A DNA stretch of 64,000 nt, taken from NCBI RefSeq assembly GCF_003852895.1, contig NZ_QUSW01000007.1:1-64000 (forward strand), read 5' to 3'. The position numbers and the translations under genes are program-made. Below the pieces are notes generated by a model, which saw only the letters and a program-made list of their open reading frames with translations, did not search any database and was not told the origin of the DNA. The stretch is from Rhizobacter terrae (GTDB lineage Bacteria > Pseudomonadota > Gammaproteobacteria > Burkholderiales > Burkholderiaceae_C). Every line of letters begins with the position of its first letter. Position 1 is the stretch's first letter. Of the stretch, positions 46,729 to 56,302 are shown piece after piece.

Positions 46729-49700
46729 CACCGTTTCACCTGCTCGTTGCCGGCGGCAGCCTCGATGTCCGGGACCACGGCGCCGGTTTTGCGGTCCACG
46801 CGGTCCACCTTCGGATCCGACCAGGGGCCGGTCACGTGGAACTCGCGCGTACCGGCCTGTGTGAGCGGCTTGCGCAGGAAGACCTGGGCCAGGAAGGTGC
46901 CCAGGCCGATGGCCGGGTTGATGGCCGCATAGGCCAGCGAGGCCGTGCCCGCGTTGATCTCCGGCACCACCACCACCCGCAGGTCCTGCGTCTCGCGCTC
47001 CACGTCGGCACTGCCTTCCATCAGCACCGCGGCCTGCACGCCGCGCATGCGCAGGTTGTTGGTGTGGGCCACGCCTTCCTTGATGGTCACGTCGCCGGTG
47101 ATGTTGTCGAAGGCGAAGCCTTCCTGGAAGAGGTCGCGGAAGTCCAGCGCCAGCCGCCGGGGCAGCGACTGCAGGCTCAGCACGCTCAACAAGCGCGCCG
47201 CACCCGGCTGCACCTTGAGGAACTGCCCGGCATCGATGGCCACGTTCACCTGGCCGGTCATGCTCGGGTAGTCCAGCGACAGCGGCGACCCGAGCCACGA
47301 CACCTGACCTGCGAGGCTGCCCTTGCCGCCGCGCACCGCCTTGGCCGTGCCCAGGCGGTCGAGGAAGGCGCCGCTGTCGGACAGGTCCAGCTTGAAGTTG
47401 AGGATGGCGCGGCGTCGCGCGGCATTGCTGGACGGAATCCACTGCCCGTTGGCCACGAACTTCGCCTCGGGCGTGGTCATCGCCAGACGCGTGAGCCGCC
47501 ATTCGCGGAAGGCGTCCTTGCCCTCGCCGTTGATGCGGTTCTGCGCCTCGATCTCGACCTTGCCCAGGCGCTTGCCGCGCAGGTCCAGGTCGTCGATGAC
47601 GACGTCCAGCGCCGGCACGCTGGAGGCCTGCTGGTCCAGCAGCGACTCCACGCTGTCGGCCTCGCCCTTGGGCAGTGACAGCCGCGACAGCCGGGCGTAC
47701 ACGCGGCCGGCGCCGCCGCTGTTCGGCCCGCGTCGGGCAGGCCGGTATTCCATGTATCCGTTGAGCTGCTCGGCGTCGATGTTGGCGCGCCACAAGGCGT
47801 CTTCCTGCGATGCGCCGGCCGTGACCTTGTTGAGCTTGCGCGAGCCGGTCGTCAGCTCCTGCGCCCGCACGGCGATGCTGCTGGGCGCGTAGCTGCTGCC
47901 AGCCGTCTCGGCGGCCGCCTGCGCGGCGCCCGCGATCTTGTTGCCCACCGCTTCCCAGGCATCGAGGTTCAGCGCGTTCACGCTGATGTTGGCGGCCACG
48001 CCGGCGGCCGGCACGGGCGCCGCTTCCATCACGCCGATGCCGCCGCGGATCACGTGCACCTGGTCGCCCGACACATCGCGCAGGTAGCTCGCATTGACCA
48101 CGCTGCCCAGGTCGAAGCGCAGGGTGTCGCGCAGGGCCTGTCCGGGCGCCAGGGACTCAGGCACCAGCGCGTTCACGTAGCGCAGCGCCATGGCTGACTC
48201 GGCACTCTTGCGCAGCGGTGCAGGCAGGTCTGACGCCAGACCCACGAGGCTGCTGCTGATGTTCAGCTCAGGGTGGCCGCGCGTCACCGCGAGCGTCATG
48301 CGGTAGCCGGCCTGCCCGCTGAGCGACGAGGCCAGGCGTGACAGCGCGCCCAGCTCGCCCGCACGCCGCAGCCCGTCGGCCGTGGCCACGCCCTGGCCGG
48401 TGATGCGCACCGAGCCGTCGGGCTGCATCCCGCCTTCGAAGGTCGCGTCGCCGCCGAGCACGCGAGCCGATCCACCCGCGATGCCGAAGCCCTTTTGCGT
48501 GAAGTCCACGCGGGCCTTGGCGTTCTGCATCAGCGGCGTGTCCGGCGCGATGCGCACGTCGTTGCCGGCCAGGGTCATGCTGCCCTTGACCGTGGTCTTG
48601 TCGGCGTCGTACAGCGGGATCGACAAGGCCAGCTTCAGGTCGGCCAGGCCTGTGCCCGTGCTCTGCGCCAGCGCCTTGTTCGTCCAGCCGCCGATGGGCG
48701 ATGCGTTCACGTAGCGCAGCATGTCCTGCATGGGGCCGCGGGCCGTGCCGTCCAGCGTGAGCACGGATTTGTCCGACAGGCTGCGGATGCCGCCCTGCAC
48801 CTTGTTCAGGTCCACGCCGAAGACCCTGGCCTGCGCGTTGCGGATCTCCATGCTCGCGCGGTCGAAGATCAGCTCGCCCTTCATCTTGCTGAAGGGCGGC
48901 CAGGGCGACTCGTAGGCCGCCCGCGTGCCGCTGGCCGGCAGGCTGGGCACGTAGGCGAAGTTGACGTCCTCCACGTGGCCGGCAATGCGGAACTCGCCGT
49001 CCTTGAGGTTGCGTGCGCTGTGGAAGGGGAAGTCCCAGAGGTCGCCCTTGACCCGCACCGTCATGTTGCTCACGGTGCCGCTCTTCACGGCATGGGTCAC
49101 GTACAGACGCGTGTCTTCCGGGATGCCCAGCGGCAGGTAGCGCGCCACGCTGGTGGCCTGGGCGTGCGAGACCTTGCCGTTGATCTCGAGCAGACCCGGG
49201 TAGCGTCCGCCGCGGCCGAAGCCCTCACCCGTGCCGGTGGCCCAGCTGCCGTTCAGGTCGCCTTGCATGTCGGCGTTGACGAACTTCAGGTCCTTCACGC
49301 TGAGCGCGACGTGCGAGGGCTGGCCGGCCGCCTTGGGCGGCTCGAAGTGCCAGTTGAGCATGGCGTTCATCTGCGTGAGCGGCACCGTCGGCTGCTCGAA
49401 CACGCCGGGAAGGTCGATCTCGCCGCTGCTCATGCTGAGCCTGGCGTCGCCGCCCTTTTCCGAGGCATTGAGCGAGATGGTGGCGTTGCGCAAGCCGGGC
49501 CGGCCGACGGCGGTGGGCTCGGACGCCGCCTTGGCCGCGAGCGCGAGGCCCGCCAGCTGGCCCTTGACCTGGTAGGTGGCCGGCGCATCGAGCGCGCCGG
49601 TCCAGCGGGCGGAGAGGTCGCTTGCCACGCCTTTCGGGTCCAGCTCGGCCAGCAGCTTGCGCACGGCGTCGCCCAGCGGCACCCGCGTGGCGATCTGCGC

Positions 49701-50846
49701 CATCAGGGCCAGGTCCAGCCGCTGCGCGGTGAACTCGCCGCCGCTGGCAGGCTTGCCCTCGGGCTGGTTCCAGCGCAGGGCCAGGTCGCTGCGCGGCCAG
49801 CGGATGCCGTCGCCGGTGACGAAGCCGAACTGTTGTGCCGTCACCGTGAAGCCGTCCGTGCCGCGGTGGCCGGCCAGGCGGCCTTCGATCTGCTCCACCG
49901 ACAGCGGCTCCACGTTCGAGGCCAGCCGCAGCGTCACCTCGCGCAGGGCCACGTCCACGGTGGCCCCTTCGACCTTGCCGTCGCGCACCTCCATCCAGCC
50001 GCGCAGGGCACCGTCGCCCTCGCTCAGCTCGAAGGGCAGCTTCACGTGCTGACGCAGCTGGCTCACGTCGGCGCGTGGCAGTTGGGCAAAGAGGAGGCCG
50101 CTCCAGCGGTTCCAGTCGCCGCTGTCGGTCAGCAGCGGCTGGGTGAAGCGCCCGCGCAGCGAGAAGCGGTCGCCCCATTCGGCCGGCGGCGTGGCGTCCA
50201 TGCGCATCTCGTGGCTGCGCAGGCCGTTGCGGATGACCACCTCCACCTCGCGCAGCGAGAGCGCCGGTGCGTTCCTCTGCTCGTCCGTCCAGGTGAGCGA
50301 GCCGCTGCGGATGACGAATTCGCGCTGGCTGAAGAACCAGTTGGCCGCGGCGTTGTCGCCGGTGCCCGGGCCGTTCATGTCCAGGCCCGCCACGAAGATG
50401 TGGCCCTGCGCGTCGCGCCGCACCTCCAGGTGCGGGCTGTCGATGAAGAGCTGGTCGAAGCGCAGCTCCAGCGCGAACATGGACCGTGCCGACACCGACG
50501 CGACCACCCGCGGCAACTCCAGGGCGGCGCGGCCCTGCCTGTCCTGCAGCACCACGCCGCGCAGTTCGAGTGAGGGTATCCACCCACTCGATCGCACGCT
50601 GATGTTGCCAATTCGCACCGGAACCCCGAGTGCGGTGCTCGCCCTCTGCTCGATCTCGGGTCGCCACTGCTGGATGTGCGGCAAAATCCCCCAGTGAAGT
50701 GTCAGCCAGGCGACTAGCAATAAGCTCCACGCCGCAATGACCAGTCCCGTCAGCACCCGCGCCAGCCAGCGCAAACGCCGCGTCACCAGGGCGCGTCGGC
50801 TGAGCGGCGCTGAACTGGCGGAAGTGACAGGCGCAACGATGGACAT
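46728..50846 (-). CDS. yhdP: YhdP family AsmA-like lipid transport protein
   Basis: A 1372-residue protein with one N-terminal membrane helix (ARVLTGLVIAAWSLLLVAWLTLHWGILP, about 30-57), then a very long beta-rich periplasmic part. Features are IEQRASTALGVPVRIGNISVRSSGWIPSLELRGVVL at the start (AsmA-like), many repeats of the form LNG.W...G.G...L.GKVSHAQATSVARYLP, and the C-terminal block FDNITGDVTIKEGVAHTNNLRMRGVQAAVLMEGSADVERETQDLRVVVVPEINAGTASLAYA that defines the family. In enterobacteria YhdP is a bridge-like protein carrying phospholipids to the outer membrane. It is divergent from glnE. Confidence 0.92.
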   Translation of the reverse strand: MSIVAPVTSASSAPLSRRALVTRRLRWLARVLTGLVIAAWSLLLVAWLTLHWGILPHIQQWRPEIEQRASTALGVPVRIGNISVRSSGWIPSLELRGVVLQDRQGRAALELPRVVASVSARSMFALELRFDQLFIDSPHLEVRRDAQGHIFVAGLDMNGPGTGDNAAANWFFSQREFVIRSGSLTWTDEQRNAPALSLREVEVVIRNGLRSHEMRMDATPPAEWGDRFSLRGRFTQPLLTDSGDWNRWSGLLFAQLPRADVSQLRQHVKLPFELSEGDGALRGWMEVRDGKVEGATVDVALREVTLRLASNVEPLSVEQIEGRLAGHRGTDGFTVTAQQFGFVTGDGIRWPRSDLALRWNQPEGKPASGGEFTAQRLDLALMAQIATRVPLGDAVRKLLAELDPKGVASDLSARWTGALDAPATYQVKGQLAGLALAAKAASEPTAVGRPGLRNATISLNASEKGGDARLSMSSGEIDLPGVFEQPTVPLTQMNAMLNWHFEPPKAAGQPSHVALSVKDLKFVNADMQGDLNGSWATGTGEGFGRGGRYPGLLEINGKVSHAQATSVARYLPLGIPEDTRLYVTHAVKSGTVSNMTVRVKGDLWDFPFHSARNLKDGEFRIAGHVEDVNFAYVPSLPASGTRAAYESPWPPFSKMKGELIFDRASMEIRNAQARVFGVDLNKVQGGIRSLSDKSVLTLDGTARGPMQDMLRYVNASPIGGWTNKALAQSTGTGLADLKLALSIPLYDADKTTVKGSMTLAGNDVRIAPDTPLMQNAKARVDFTQKGFGIAGGSARVLGGDATFEGGMQPDGSVRITGQGVATADGLRRAGELGALSRLASSLSGQAGYRMTLAVTRGHPELNISSSLVGLASDLPAPLRKSAESAMALRYVNALVPESLAPGQALRDTLRFDLGSVVNASYLRDVSGDQVHVIRGGIGVMEAAPVPAAGVAANISVNALNLDAWEAVGNKIAGAAQAAAETAGSSYAPSSIAVRAQELTTGSRKLNKVTAGASQEDALWRANIDAEQLNGYMEYRPARRGPNSGGAGRVYARLSRLSLPKGEADSVESLLDQQASSVPALDVVIDDLDLRGKRLGKVEIEAQNRINGEGKDAFREWRLTRLAMTTPEAKFVANGQWIPSSNAARRRAILNFKLDLSDSGAFLDRLGTAKAVRGGKGSLAGQVSWLGSPLSLDYPSMTGQVNVAIDAGQFLKVQPGAARLLSVLSLQSLPRRLALDFRDLFQEGFAFDNITGDVTIKEGVAHTNNLRMRGVQAAVLMEGSADVERETQDLRVVVVPEINAGTASLAYAAINPAIGLGTFLAQVFLRKPLTQAGTREFHVTGPWSDPKVDRVDRKTGAVVPDIEAAAGNEQVKR

Positions 50847-50973
50847 GAACGAGTTGGGAAGCCGGCAACGGCCAGATCAGTGGACGGCGAAACGCCGGAA
50901 TCGATGGGCATTGTCGCCCGTCCGGCGCGTCGCCTGAACCGCGACCGGCCTAGCAAAGACCCCCGGATGTTCC

Positions 50974-53748
50974 ATGGGTTCCCTGCCTGACATTCCGCTA
51001 CAAGACACCCCGCTGTCGGTGGATTCCACGCCACCCGACGCTGCCCCTGCGGCTGCCCGCGCCGACCACAGCCGCTTCGTGCAGCGAATCCGCCGCCGCT
51101 ATGCGCAGGAGCTGCCGCTGCTGCCCGAAGGCCTGCCGCGGCGCGGCACCATCACCGCGCTGGTCGAGCTGCTGCTGTCCACCGGCCGCCCGCTGAAGAC
51201 CGCGCTGCGCGTGGCCCGGCAGCTGGTGCTCGAACGCCTGGCCGTGCTCGACATCGAGCAGGGCGCGCGCATGGAAGACATCACCCTGGCCATGACCGAG
51301 CTGGCCGAGGCCACGCTGGACCTGGCCCTGGCGCATGCCCGCATCGAGCTGGATGCGAAGTACGGCGAGCCGCTGAACGAGGCGGGCCAGCGCATCGATT
51401 TCTGGGTCGTGGGCATGGGCAAGCTGGGCGCGCGCGAGCTCAACGTGTCCTCCGACATCGACCTCATCTACGTCTACGAGGAAGCCGGCCAGACCACCGG
51501 GCCGCAGCAGGTGTCGGCGCACGAGTACTTCTCTCAGCTGGCGCGCGGCCTGTACAGCCTGATCGGCGACACGACGGAAGACGGCTTCGTCTTCCGCGTG
51601 GACCTGGCGCTCCGCCCCAACGGCAACTCCGGCCCGCCGGTGGTGAGCCTGGCGATGCTGGAAGAGTATTTCCAGGTGCAGGGCCGCGAATGGGAACGCT
51701 TTGCCTGGCTCAAGAGCCGGGTGGTCGCGCCGCTGGCCAGCGTGCGCAACGGCCGGGCGCTGGCGCTGCGCTCCATGGTCACCGCCTTCGTGTACCGCCG
51801 CTACCTCGACTACGGCGTGTTCGAGGGCCTGCGCCAGCTGCACCGCAAGGTGCGCGACGAGGCCCAGCGCCGTGCGGCGGGACGCCCCGAGCGGGCCAAC
51901 GACGTGAAGCTCTCGCGCGGCGGCATCCGCGAGATCGAGTTCATCGTGCAGCTGCTGCTGGTGGTGCGCGGCGGGCAGTTCCCCGAGATCCGCACCCGCT
52001 CCACGCTCAAGGCACTGGACAAGCTCGCCGCCGGCGGCCTGATGAAGCCCGAAAGCGCGAAGCGCCTGGCCGACGCCTACACCTTCTTGCGCCGGGTGGA
52101 GCACCGCATCCAGTTCCTGGACGACCAGCAGACGCACCTGCTGCCCACGGTGGACGGCGACCTGACCTGGATCGCCGCCAGCATGGGCCTGTCGTGCAAT
52201 GCCGACGCCTGCGAGCTGCTGGACGGCCTGTGCGAGACGCGCGAATACGTCGCCACCGAATTCGATGCGCTGCTGCACGACGGCCAGTCGCCCAAGCCGG
52301 CGGGCAACGGCGGCTGCAAGAGCTGCGGCCCGGCGCCCCAGCCGGTGGACAGCGAAGGCTTCGTCGAGCGCCTGCCGCCCACGCTGGGCCAGCGGGTCAA
52401 GCGCTGGGCCGAGCAGCCGCGCATCCAGAACCTGCGCGATGACAGCAAGCTGCGCCTGGCCAAGCTCATTGGCCGCGCGGCCATGGCGGTGCAGGACGGC
52501 CGCTGCACCATGGACGCGGCGGTGCGCTTCGTCGACTGGCTGGAGCCGCTGCTGCGGCGCGAGAGCTACCTCGCCTTGCTGGTGGAGCGGCCCGAGGTGC
52601 ACAACCGCCTGCTGCGGCTGCTGGGCCTGGCGCGCTGGCCGATCCGCTACCTGATGCTGCATCCGGGCGTCATCGACGAGCTGGCCGATGAGCGCCTGCT
52701 GCACGGCCGCTTCGACCCGGCCGAATACATCGGCGACCTCGATGCCCGGCACAAGGCCTGGGAACGCTCCGGCCAGGCGGACGAGGAATCGCTGCTGGAC
52801 ACCATCCGCCGCGCCCACCATGCGGAGGTCTTCCGCACCCTGGTGCGCGACGTCGAGGGCCACATCACCGTCGAGCAGGTGGCCGACGACCTGTCGGCGC
52901 TGGCCGATGCGACGCTCCAGTGCAGCATCCGCTGGGCCTGGTCGCACCTGAAGCAGCGGCACCGCGACGAGCCGCACCTGGCCATCGTGGCCTACGGCAA
53001 GCTGGGCGGCAAGGAACTGGGCTACGGCAGCGACCTGGACGTCGTCTTCCTCTACGACGACGAGGATGAGCGCGCCCCCGAGGTCTACGGTGCCTTCGTG
53101 CGCAAGCTCATCAACTGGCTCACGCTGCGCACCGCGGCGGGCGAGCTGTTCGACATCGACACCGCGTTGCGGCCCAACGGCAACTCCGGACTGCTCGTGT
53201 CCACCGTGGACAGCTACGAGAAATACCAGACCGGCCGCGGCAGCAACACCGCGTGGACCTGGGAGCACCAGGCGCTCAGCCGCGCGCGCTGGTGCGCGGG
53301 TTTCGCGGAGATCGGACCGCGCTTCGAATCCGTGCGCCGGGCTGTGCTGTCGGCCGGACGCGATGCGGCGGCCTTGCGCGCCGAGGTGCAGGCCATGCGC
53401 GAGAAGGTGCGCGCGGCTCATCCAGTGAAGGGCGAACTTTTCGACGTGAAGCACAGCGCCGGCGGCATGATGGACGTGGAGTTCGCGGTGCAGGTGCTCG
53501 TGCTGGCGCACAGCGGCGCGCATCCGCAGCTGTTGGACAACGTGGGCAACATCGCGCTGCTGCAACGTGCGGAAGCTGCCGGGCTGCTGCCGCAGGGCGT
53601 GGGCATTGCGGCAGCAGATGCCTACCGCGAGCTGCGCCGCTCGCAGCACCGGGCACGGCTGGACGAGCAGCCCACGCAGGTGGAGCCGGCGTCCATGGCC
53701 GTCCAGTGCGCGGCCGTGAAGGCGCTGTGGAAAGCGGTGTTTGGCTGA
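50974..53748 (+). CDS. glnE: glutamine synthetase adenylyltransferase/deadenylyltransferase
   Basis: A 924-residue enzyme that adds and removes AMP on glutamine synthetase according to PII signals. It has two nucleotidyltransferase domains, each with a G-(x)-K-LG-(x)-E and D-x-D pattern: VVGMGKLGARELNVSSDIDLIYVYEE near residue 140 and IVAYGKLGGKELGYGSDLDVVFLYDDED near residue 670. Each is followed by helical domains (GGIREIEFIVQ; GGMMDVEFAVQ). The first, N-terminal domain removes AMP and the second adds it. Length is standard. The rhombosortase gene begins inside its last codons. Confidence 0.96.
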   Translation: MGSLPDIPLQDTPLSVDSTPPDAAPAAARADHSRFVQRIRRRYAQELPLLPEGLPRRGTITALVELLLSTGRPLKTALRVARQLVLERLAVLDIEQGARMEDITLAMTELAEATLDLALAHARIELDAKYGEPLNEAGQRIDFWVVGMGKLGARELNVSSDIDLIYVYEEAGQTTGPQQVSAHEYFSQLARGLYSLIGDTTEDGFVFRVDLALRPNGNSGPPVVSLAMLEEYFQVQGREWERFAWLKSRVVAPLASVRNGRALALRSMVTAFVYRRYLDYGVFEGLRQLHRKVRDEAQRRAAGRPERANDVKLSRGGIREIEFIVQLLLVVRGGQFPEIRTRSTLKALDKLAAGGLMKPESAKRLADAYTFLRRVEHRIQFLDDQQTHLLPTVDGDLTWIAASMGLSCNADACELLDGLCETREYVATEFDALLHDGQSPKPAGNGGCKSCGPAPQPVDSEGFVERLPPTLGQRVKRWAEQPRIQNLRDDSKLRLAKLIGRAAMAVQDGRCTMDAAVRFVDWLEPLLRRESYLALLVERPEVHNRLLRLLGLARWPIRYLMLHPGVIDELADERLLHGRFDPAEYIGDLDARHKAWERSGQADEESLLDTIRRAHHAEVFRTLVRDVEGHITVEQVADDLSALADATLQCSIRWAWSHLKQRHRDEPHLAIVAYGKLGGKELGYGSDLDVVFLYDDEDERAPEVYGAFVRKLINWLTLRTAAGELFDIDTALRPNGNSGLLVSTVDSYEKYQTGRGSNTAWTWEHQALSRARWCAGFAEIGPRFESVRRAVLSAGRDAAALRAEVQAMREKVRAAHPVKGELFDVKHSAGGMMDVEFAVQVLVLAHSGAHPQLLDNVGNIALLQRAEAAGLLPQGVGIAAADAYRELRRSQHRARLDEQPTQVEPASMAVQCAAVKALWKAVFG

Positions 53749-54331
53749 ACGGCCCATCGCGAGCGGCTGGGCCTGGACTGCGCTGGCGCTGACCCTGGTC
53801 TTCGGCGCCGTGCTGCTGTGGCCGGTGCCGCATGAACTCATCGACTGGCAACCCGGACTGTGGCTGCGGCAACCGTGGCGCATGGTCACGGCGGTCTTCG
53901 TCCACTACAGCGCCCTGCACCTCGCGGCCAACCTGGCCGGTGGCGTGCTCGTGAGCGCGCTGGGCCATGCGGCGCGGGTTCCCGTGCGCAGCGTGGTCGC
54001 GTGGCTGGTGGCGTGGCCGCTCACGCAGCTGGGTCTGTTGATTCAACCCGAGTTGATCCACTACGGCGGGCTCTCCGGCGTGCTGCATGCGGGCGTCGCG
54101 GTGGTGGCGGTGCATCTGCTCGTGTCAGGCCCCGTGAACCAGCGGCGCATCGCGGCGGTGATGCTCGCGGTGCTGGCCGCCAAGGTGCTGCATGAAGCGC
54201 CCTGGCAGGGCGCCTTGCAGCAGCGCGAAGGCTGGGACATCGCCGTCGCTCCGCTGGCCCATGCGACGGGAGCCTTCGGCGGGGCGATCTGCGCAGCGCT
54301 CGCGGAGTGGGGCCATCGTGCGCGCTCCTAA
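53741..54331 (+). CDS. rrtA: rhombosortase (GlyGly-CTERM processing rhomboid protease)
   Basis: A 196-residue small rhomboid-like intramembrane serine protease with about six membrane helices. Family motifs are WRMVTAVFVHYSALHLAANLAGG (His/Asn region of helix 2), GGLSGVLHAGVA with Ser112, and the partner His174 in APLAHATGAFGGA. This small form matches rhombosortase, which cuts GlyGly-CTERM tails of exported proteins. The likely substrate is the subtilase at 38216-40504. The TTG start at 53741 overlaps glnE; no ATG lies near the first helix, so the start is uncertain. Confidence 0.82.
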   Translation: MAERPIASGWAWTALALTLVFGAVLLWPVPHELIDWQPGLWLRQPWRMVTAVFVHYSALHLAANLAGGVLVSALGHAARVPVRSVVAWLVAWPLTQLGLLIQPELIHYGGLSGVLHAGVAVVAVHLLVSGPVNQRRIAAVMLAVLAAKVLHEAPWQGALQQREGWDIAVAPLAHATGAFGGAICAALAEWGHRARS

Positions 54332-54340
54332 CATCCGCCG

Positions 54341-55246
54341 ATGACTCAACGCAAGGCGCATCTCGATGCCGTGGCGGTGGTGAGCCTCGTGGGCTGCTGC
54401 TTCCTGTGGGGCTTGAACCAGGTGGCGGCCAAGGCCGCGCTGCCCGAAGTGCCTGCGCTGCAGCAGGCCGCGGTGCGCTCGCTGGGTGGCGCCTTGCTGG
54501 TGTGGCTGTGGGCGGCATGGCGCGGGCTGCCGCTGTTCGAGCGCGACGGCACCCTGCCCGGCGGATTGCTGGCAGGCCTGCTGTTCGCCACCGAGTTCGC
54601 CTGCATCTTCCTCGGCCTGCAGTTCACCACCGCGTCGCGCATGGTGGTGTTCATCTACCTCTCGCCTTTCGTGGTGGCGATGGGCATGCCCTTCATCGCC
54701 CATGCAGAGCGCCTGTCGCGCCTGCAGATGGCCGGGCTCGTCGGTGCCTTTGCCGGGGTGGCCTGGGCCTTCGCTGAAGGTTTCAGCCAGCCGGCCGCGG
54801 GCGACCGGCAATGGATCGGCGATGCCCTGGGCGTGGCCGCCGGCGTGCTCTGGGGCGCGACCACGCTGGCCATCCGCGGCAGCCGGCTCACGGCCGCGGG
54901 CGCCGAGAAGACCCTGCTCTATCAACTGGCGATTTCCGGCGTGATGCTCGCGCTCGCCGCCTTGCTCTCCGGCCCGGCGCTGCCGCGTTCGCTGTCGCTG
55001 GTGGCGTGGTCCTCGCTCGCCTTCCAGATCGTCATCGTGAGCTTCGCGAGCTACCTGCTGTGGTTCTGGCTGGTGCGCCACTACCCGGCCACCCGGCTGG
55101 CGTCGTTCACGCTGCTCACGCCGGTGTTCGGGCTGCTTCTGGGCTCGATGATGCTGCACGAGCCCATCACCACGCGGCTGATGGTCGCGCTCGTCGCGGT
55201 GGCCGTTGGCATCGTCATCGTCAACCGGCCGACAACCAGCCGATGA
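54341..55246 (+). CDS. DMT-family (EamA) transporter
   Basis: A 301-residue inner-membrane protein with ten helices in two EamA repeats. The first starts LVGCCFLWGLNQVAAKAALPEVPALQQAAVRSLGGALLVWLW; the second starts DALGVAAGVLWGATTLAIRGSRL. The end LTPVFGLLLGSMMLHEPITTRLMVALVAVAVGIVIVNRP is typical. Such proteins export or import amino acids and other metabolites; the substrate cannot be predicted. It follows the rhombosortase by 9 bases, so it may be in the same transcript. Confidence 0.92.
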   Translation: MTQRKAHLDAVAVVSLVGCCFLWGLNQVAAKAALPEVPALQQAAVRSLGGALLVWLWAAWRGLPLFERDGTLPGGLLAGLLFATEFACIFLGLQFTTASRMVVFIYLSPFVVAMGMPFIAHAERLSRLQMAGLVGAFAGVAWAFAEGFSQPAAGDRQWIGDALGVAAGVLWGATTLAIRGSRLTAAGAEKTLLYQLAISGVMLALAALLSGPALPRSLSLVAWSSLAFQIVIVSFASYLLWFWLVRHYPATRLASFTLLTPVFGLLLGSMMLHEPITTRLMVALVAVAVGIVIVNRPTTSR

Positions 55247-55253
55247 GGGCGTC

Positions 55254-55766
55254 ATGAACCTCGCGCTCAGCTTCGCCATCCGCATCGGCATCTGCCTGGT
55301 GGTGTCGTGGATCGGCTGGCGCCTTGGCGGCCCCTACGGCCTGGGCAGCAGCCTGGCCCTGTACGGTGTGCTGCTGGCGCATCCGCTGGTGGAGCTGGTT
55401 GGCGAATTGCGCGGCAAGCTGCGCGAGGAGGCGTTCCGGCCCGTCGAAGGCAAGTTCTGGTCGTACAAGGGCCGGCGCCTGACGGTCATCGAGGACGAGC
55501 AGTGCATCCGCTGGATCAAGGCGCTGGACGTGGCCCGCATCATCGGCGTGACGCTCAACCATGCGAGCCTCGAACAGAACCATCCGCAGGGCTACCGCCG
55601 CTTCGAGAACGTGACCTGGTTCAGCGACGAGACTTTGCTGCTGTTCCTGGCGAAGCAGTCGTCGCCCGAGGCGATCCGCTTCAGGAACTGGGTGGAAAAA
55701 GACATCGCCTTCCCGGCGCGCCGCCTGCGCGAGCGGCTGGCCGAAGTCAGCCCCGGATCTTCCTGA
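55254..55766 (+). CDS. membrane-anchored hypothetical protein
   Basis: A 170-residue protein. About residues 3-44 hold two membrane helices (FAIRIGICLVVSWIGWRLGG, SSLALYGVLLAHPLVELVGE); the rest is cytosolic: REEAFRPVEGKFWSYKGRRLTVIEDEQCIRWIKALDVARIIG, SDETLLLFLAKQSSPEAIRFRNWVEKDIAFPARRLRERL. The family occurs in Burkholderiales but has no known role. It starts 7 bases after the DMT transporter. Its 3' end overlaps the converging rfaE2 gene by 20 bases. Confidence 0.72.
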   Translation: MNLALSFAIRIGICLVVSWIGWRLGGPYGLGSSLALYGVLLAHPLVELVGELRGKLREEAFRPVEGKFWSYKGRRLTVIEDEQCIRWIKALDVARIIGVTLNHASLEQNHPQGYRRFENVTWFSDETLLLFLAKQSSPEAIRFRNWVEKDIAFPARRLRERLAEVSPGSS

Positions 55767-56220
55767 CCAGCGAGGTCGTGGAGTAGCCATCCACGAAGGC
55801 CAGCGCCTGTGCCTGCCCGCCCCAGCTGCGCACCCACTTCGTCTCTTCCAGCGTCTCGATGTCGTAGTCGCCGCCCTTGACGTAGACCTGCGGCCGCACC
55901 AGCTTGAGCAGTTCGACCGGCGTCGACTCCTCGAACAGCGTCACCAGGCTCACGCTTTCCAGCGCGGCCAGCACGCAGGCGCGGTCGGCCTCCTGGTTGA
56001 GCGGCCGGTCCGGGCCCTTGCCCAGCGTGCGTGCCGAGGCATCGCTGTTCAGGCCGATGACGAGGCTGGCACCCAGGTTGCGCGCCTGTTCCAGGTAGCT
56101 CACGTGGCCGCGGTGGAGGATGTCGAACACGCCGTTGGTGAACACCAGGGGCTTGGGCAGTTGCGCGATGCGCTGCGCCAGTTCGGCACGCGGGCAGAGC
56201 TTGTCGAGGAGATGAGGCAT
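55747..56220 (-). CDS. rfaE2: D-glycero-beta-D-manno-heptose 1-phosphate adenylyltransferase
   Basis: A 157-residue nucleotidyltransferase making ADP-heptose for the lipopolysaccharide inner core. Motifs are FTNGVFDILHRGHVSYL (the HxGH nucleotide site), LVIGLNSDASARTLGKGPDRPLN, YVKGGDYDIETLEETKWV and the end YSTTSLVRKI. It corresponds to the C-terminal domain of bifunctional HldE; the kinase domain is encoded elsewhere, as is normal in betaproteobacteria. Start 56220 gives the usual family N-terminus. Confidence 0.94.
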   Translation of the reverse strand: MPHLLDKLCPRAELAQRIAQLPKPLVFTNGVFDILHRGHVSYLEQARNLGASLVIGLNSDASARTLGKGPDRPLNQEADRACVLAALESVSLVTLFEESTPVELLKLVRPQVYVKGGDYDIETLEETKWVRSWGGQAQALAFVDGYSTTSLVRKIRG

Positions 56221-56302
56221 TGGCGGATTGTCGCGTGGGCAACACCGCCGGGGCAACGGGGCGCATAGACTGCCGGGCATACCGACGACCCCGGAGACAG
56301 AC